Source: Patescibacteria group bacterium
GTDB lineage: Bacteria; Patescibacteria; Paceibacteria; Moranbacterales; UBA1568
Length of the DNA: 6,351 nucleotides
Direction of reading: 5' to 3'
Assembly (NCBI GenBank): GCA_030916685.1
Contig: JAUPWD010000055.1
Location: forward strand, 1 to 6,351
The notes beneath the pieces were generated by a model. It ran no database searches. It was not told where the DNA came from and was given only the letters and a program-made list of their open reading frames with translations. Shown here piece after piece: positions 5,215 through 6,351 of this stretch. Positions within the stretch are counted from its first letter, which is position 1. Each line of letters opens with the position of its first letter. The translations under genes were made by a program, and so were the position numbers.

Positions 5215-6108
5215 ATGGCTACACTCTACACACAGAAGGATAAGAATATACGACTCTCATTTCTCTATATCACGGGGTTTCTCGTATTTGTGATTGGCGT
5301 GGGATATGTCTTCGCGGGGGCGATGCAGTCCTCGGCGATTCTCTATGCCGCCGTAGCGTTTTCGGTCATCACGAGCGTCGTCTCGTACTGGTCGAGCGAT
5401 AAGATTGTATTGTCCATGAGTGGGGCCAAACTCGTCGAGTTCGAGGATAACAAGGAATTGTATCGGATCGTGGAGAACCTCGCTATTACTGCGGGATTGC
5501 CGACGCCGAAGATCTATACGATTGATGATACCGCGATGAACGCATTCGCGACGGGGCGCGATCCGGAGCATGGCGTGATCTGTTTCACGACAGGTATTCT
5601 CTCTCGACTGGAGAAGTCTGAAATCGAAGCGGTCGCCGCACACGAGCTTTCTCATATCGGGAATCGTGATACGCTTATCGCGACGATCGTCGTTATCCTT
5701 GTCGGACTTGTGGCGCTTCTCGCGGATTGGTTTCGACACTTCGCCTTTATGGGAGGAAATCGTGATAATGACAACAAAGGGCAGCTGCAGATTATTTTGA
5801 TCGTGGTGGCACTCATTCTCTCCATCCTCGCGCCGATTGCCGCGATGCTCATGCAACACGCGATTTCTCGTAAGAGGGAATTTCTCGCGGATGCTTCGGG
5901 TGCGCTTCTTACGCGGTATCCGGATGCGCTGGCCTCGGCTCTTCAGAAGATTTCCGGCGATACTGAGCCGCTTGAAGCCGCCAATCGTGCGACGGCGTCA
6001 CTCTATATCTCCAATCCGTTCAAAGGGAAAAAAGTCGCGAAGTTCTTCATGACCCACCCACCAGTCGAAGAGAGGATCGCAGCGCTCCGTGGAATGGACA
6101 TCAAATAA
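5215..6108 (+). CDS. htpX: HtpX-type membrane zinc metalloprotease (M48 family)
   Basis: HtpX is an inner-membrane metalloprotease that degrades damaged or misfolded membrane proteins. The 297-residue product has the usual length. Two membrane segments lie at about 14-34 and 38-58. The zinc-binding HELSH is at 143-147 (context EAVAAHELSHIGNRD). Two further membrane segments are at about 154-170 and 191-213, and the third zinc ligand is probably E222 in SRKREFLADASGA. The C-terminus has FFMTHPPVEERIAALR (277-292), the family 'lfsTHPp.eeRi.rL' ending. A charged linker GGNRDNDNKGQ (180-190) separates membrane segments 3 and 4. The ATG at 5215 gives the MATLYTQKDKN start expected of the family. 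An in-frame TTG at 5173 would translate the upstream hairpin repeat. No Shine-Dalgarno is present; a T-rich tract precedes the ATG. It is probably cotranscribed with lemA. Confidence 0.95.
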   Translation: MATLYTQKDKNIRLSFLYITGFLVFVIGVGYVFAGAMQSSAILYAAVAFSVITSVVSYWSSDKIVLSMSGAKLVEFEDNKELYRIVENLAITAGLPTPKIYTIDDTAMNAFATGRDPEHGVICFTTGILSRLEKSEIEAVAAHELSHIGNRDTLIATIVVILVGLVALLADWFRHFAFMGGNRDNDNKGQLQIILIVVALILSILAPIAAMLMQHAISRKREFLADASGALLTRYPDALASALQKISGDTEPLEAANRATASLYISNPFKGKKVAKFFMTHPPVEERIAALRGMDIK

Positions 6109-6215
6109 ATTTTCAAGTTTCAATTTCTAATTTCTAAACAATTTTTTAAGGATTCAATTTCGAAATTATTCCATTGCGGCATTGTTTGAAAATTGAAAAT
6201 TAGAAATTGAAAATT
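6108..6215. repeat. Long AT-rich inverted repeat filling the gap after htpX
   Basis: Arms 6108-6142 and 6181-6215 are both 35 nt and pair at 28 of 35 positions by my alignment, around a 38-nt loop. The loop contains a perfect 12-bp palindrome AATTTCGAAATT (6156-6167). The arms consist of AATTTTCAA / AATTTCTAATTT-type units. The left arm begins at the last base of the htpX stop codon and the right arm ends 7 nt before the next ATG, so the element accounts for the whole spacer. It has no sequence in common with the GTATTAAGTAT repeats. It may act as a transcription terminator or mRNA 3' stabiliser, but the G/C content is too low for a classical terminator. Confidence 0.75.
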
Positions 6216-6222
6216 CTCGTGT

Positions 6223-6351
6223 ATGTCTGTCTCCTATCAAGATTTCGTGAAGAAGGCGCGGGAGCGTTTCGACAAGCGCCAGGCGAATACTGGTAGTCGG
6301 TATCAGTTCACCGAACATTCGCGCTACAAAATGCAACAGTATAATCTCTCC
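6223..6351 (+). CDS. Hypothetical protein, N-terminus only (possible DUF4258-like)
   Basis: An open frame of 43 codons starts at ATG 6223 and runs off the right edge without a stop. It begins MSVSYQDFVKKARERFDKRQ and has YQFTEHSRYKMQQYNLS near residues 27-43. That segment resembles the 'fTeHarerMrqrgis' opening of DUF4258-type small proteins, a family often compared with RelE/BrnT-like toxins. The match is too short to assign function. No Shine-Dalgarno precedes the ATG, which follows the long inverted repeat by 7 nt. Composition matches the neighbouring genes, which supports real coding. Confidence 0.6.
   Translation, partial: MSVSYQDFVKKARERFDKRQANTGSRYQFTEHSRYKMQQYNLS

Noticed and set aside
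6186..6214. Promoter-like TTGAAA / GAAAAT pair before the last gene
   Set aside because: Such matches arise automatically in the repetitive AT-rich arm, and the -10 match is poor.

Overview
The window reads as ordinary bacterial chromosome from a small-genome lineage, most likely a Candidate Phyla Radiation / Patescibacteria (Parcubacteria-like) organism. That assignment is inferred from the compact layout, a short divergent MurE-type ligase, a FemAB-type aminoacyltransferase, a LemA-HtpX pair, the scarcity of Shine-Dalgarno sequences, and AT-rich palindromic repeats that fill intergenic gaps. No marker in the window proves it. I see no mobile-element gene, CRISPR array, tRNA or rRNA.

Left part (1-855): the 3' half of holA (DNA polymerase III delta subunit) runs rightward off the left edge. 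It converges with rpsT (ribosomal protein S20) on the minus strand. The two share a bidirectional terminator built on a perfect 20-bp stem, beside a degenerate GTATTAAGTAT-type repeat.

Central part (856-4008): a sigma70-like promoter at 976-1005 starts a rightward cluster, ruvA (Holliday-junction binding) - femAB-like aminoacyltransferase - murE-like Mur ligase. Gaps are 22 and 28 nt, and the cluster ends at an 11-bp stem terminator. FemAB and MurE both act on the peptidoglycan peptide. The MurE homologue lacks the usual N-terminal domain, the meso-DAP recognition motif and two family-typical histidines, so its added residue is probably not meso-DAP.

Right part (4029-6351): a divergent-PAP2 / DUF212 membrane protein on the minus strand converges with the murE cluster. 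It diverges from lemA through tightly packed back-to-back promoters at 4499-4538. lemA is followed by htpX, a membrane zinc metalloprotease; this pairing is known elsewhere. The lemA-htpX gap is almost entirely a hairpin repeat of the GTATTAAGTAT family. The gap after htpX is a second, unrelated AT-rich long inverted repeat. The last gene runs off the right edge; only 43 residues are visible, with a weak resemblance to DUF4258-type proteins.

No clearly novel multi-gene system is visible. The observations most worth following are the divergent MurE beside FemAB, and the two families of palindromic intergenic repeats.
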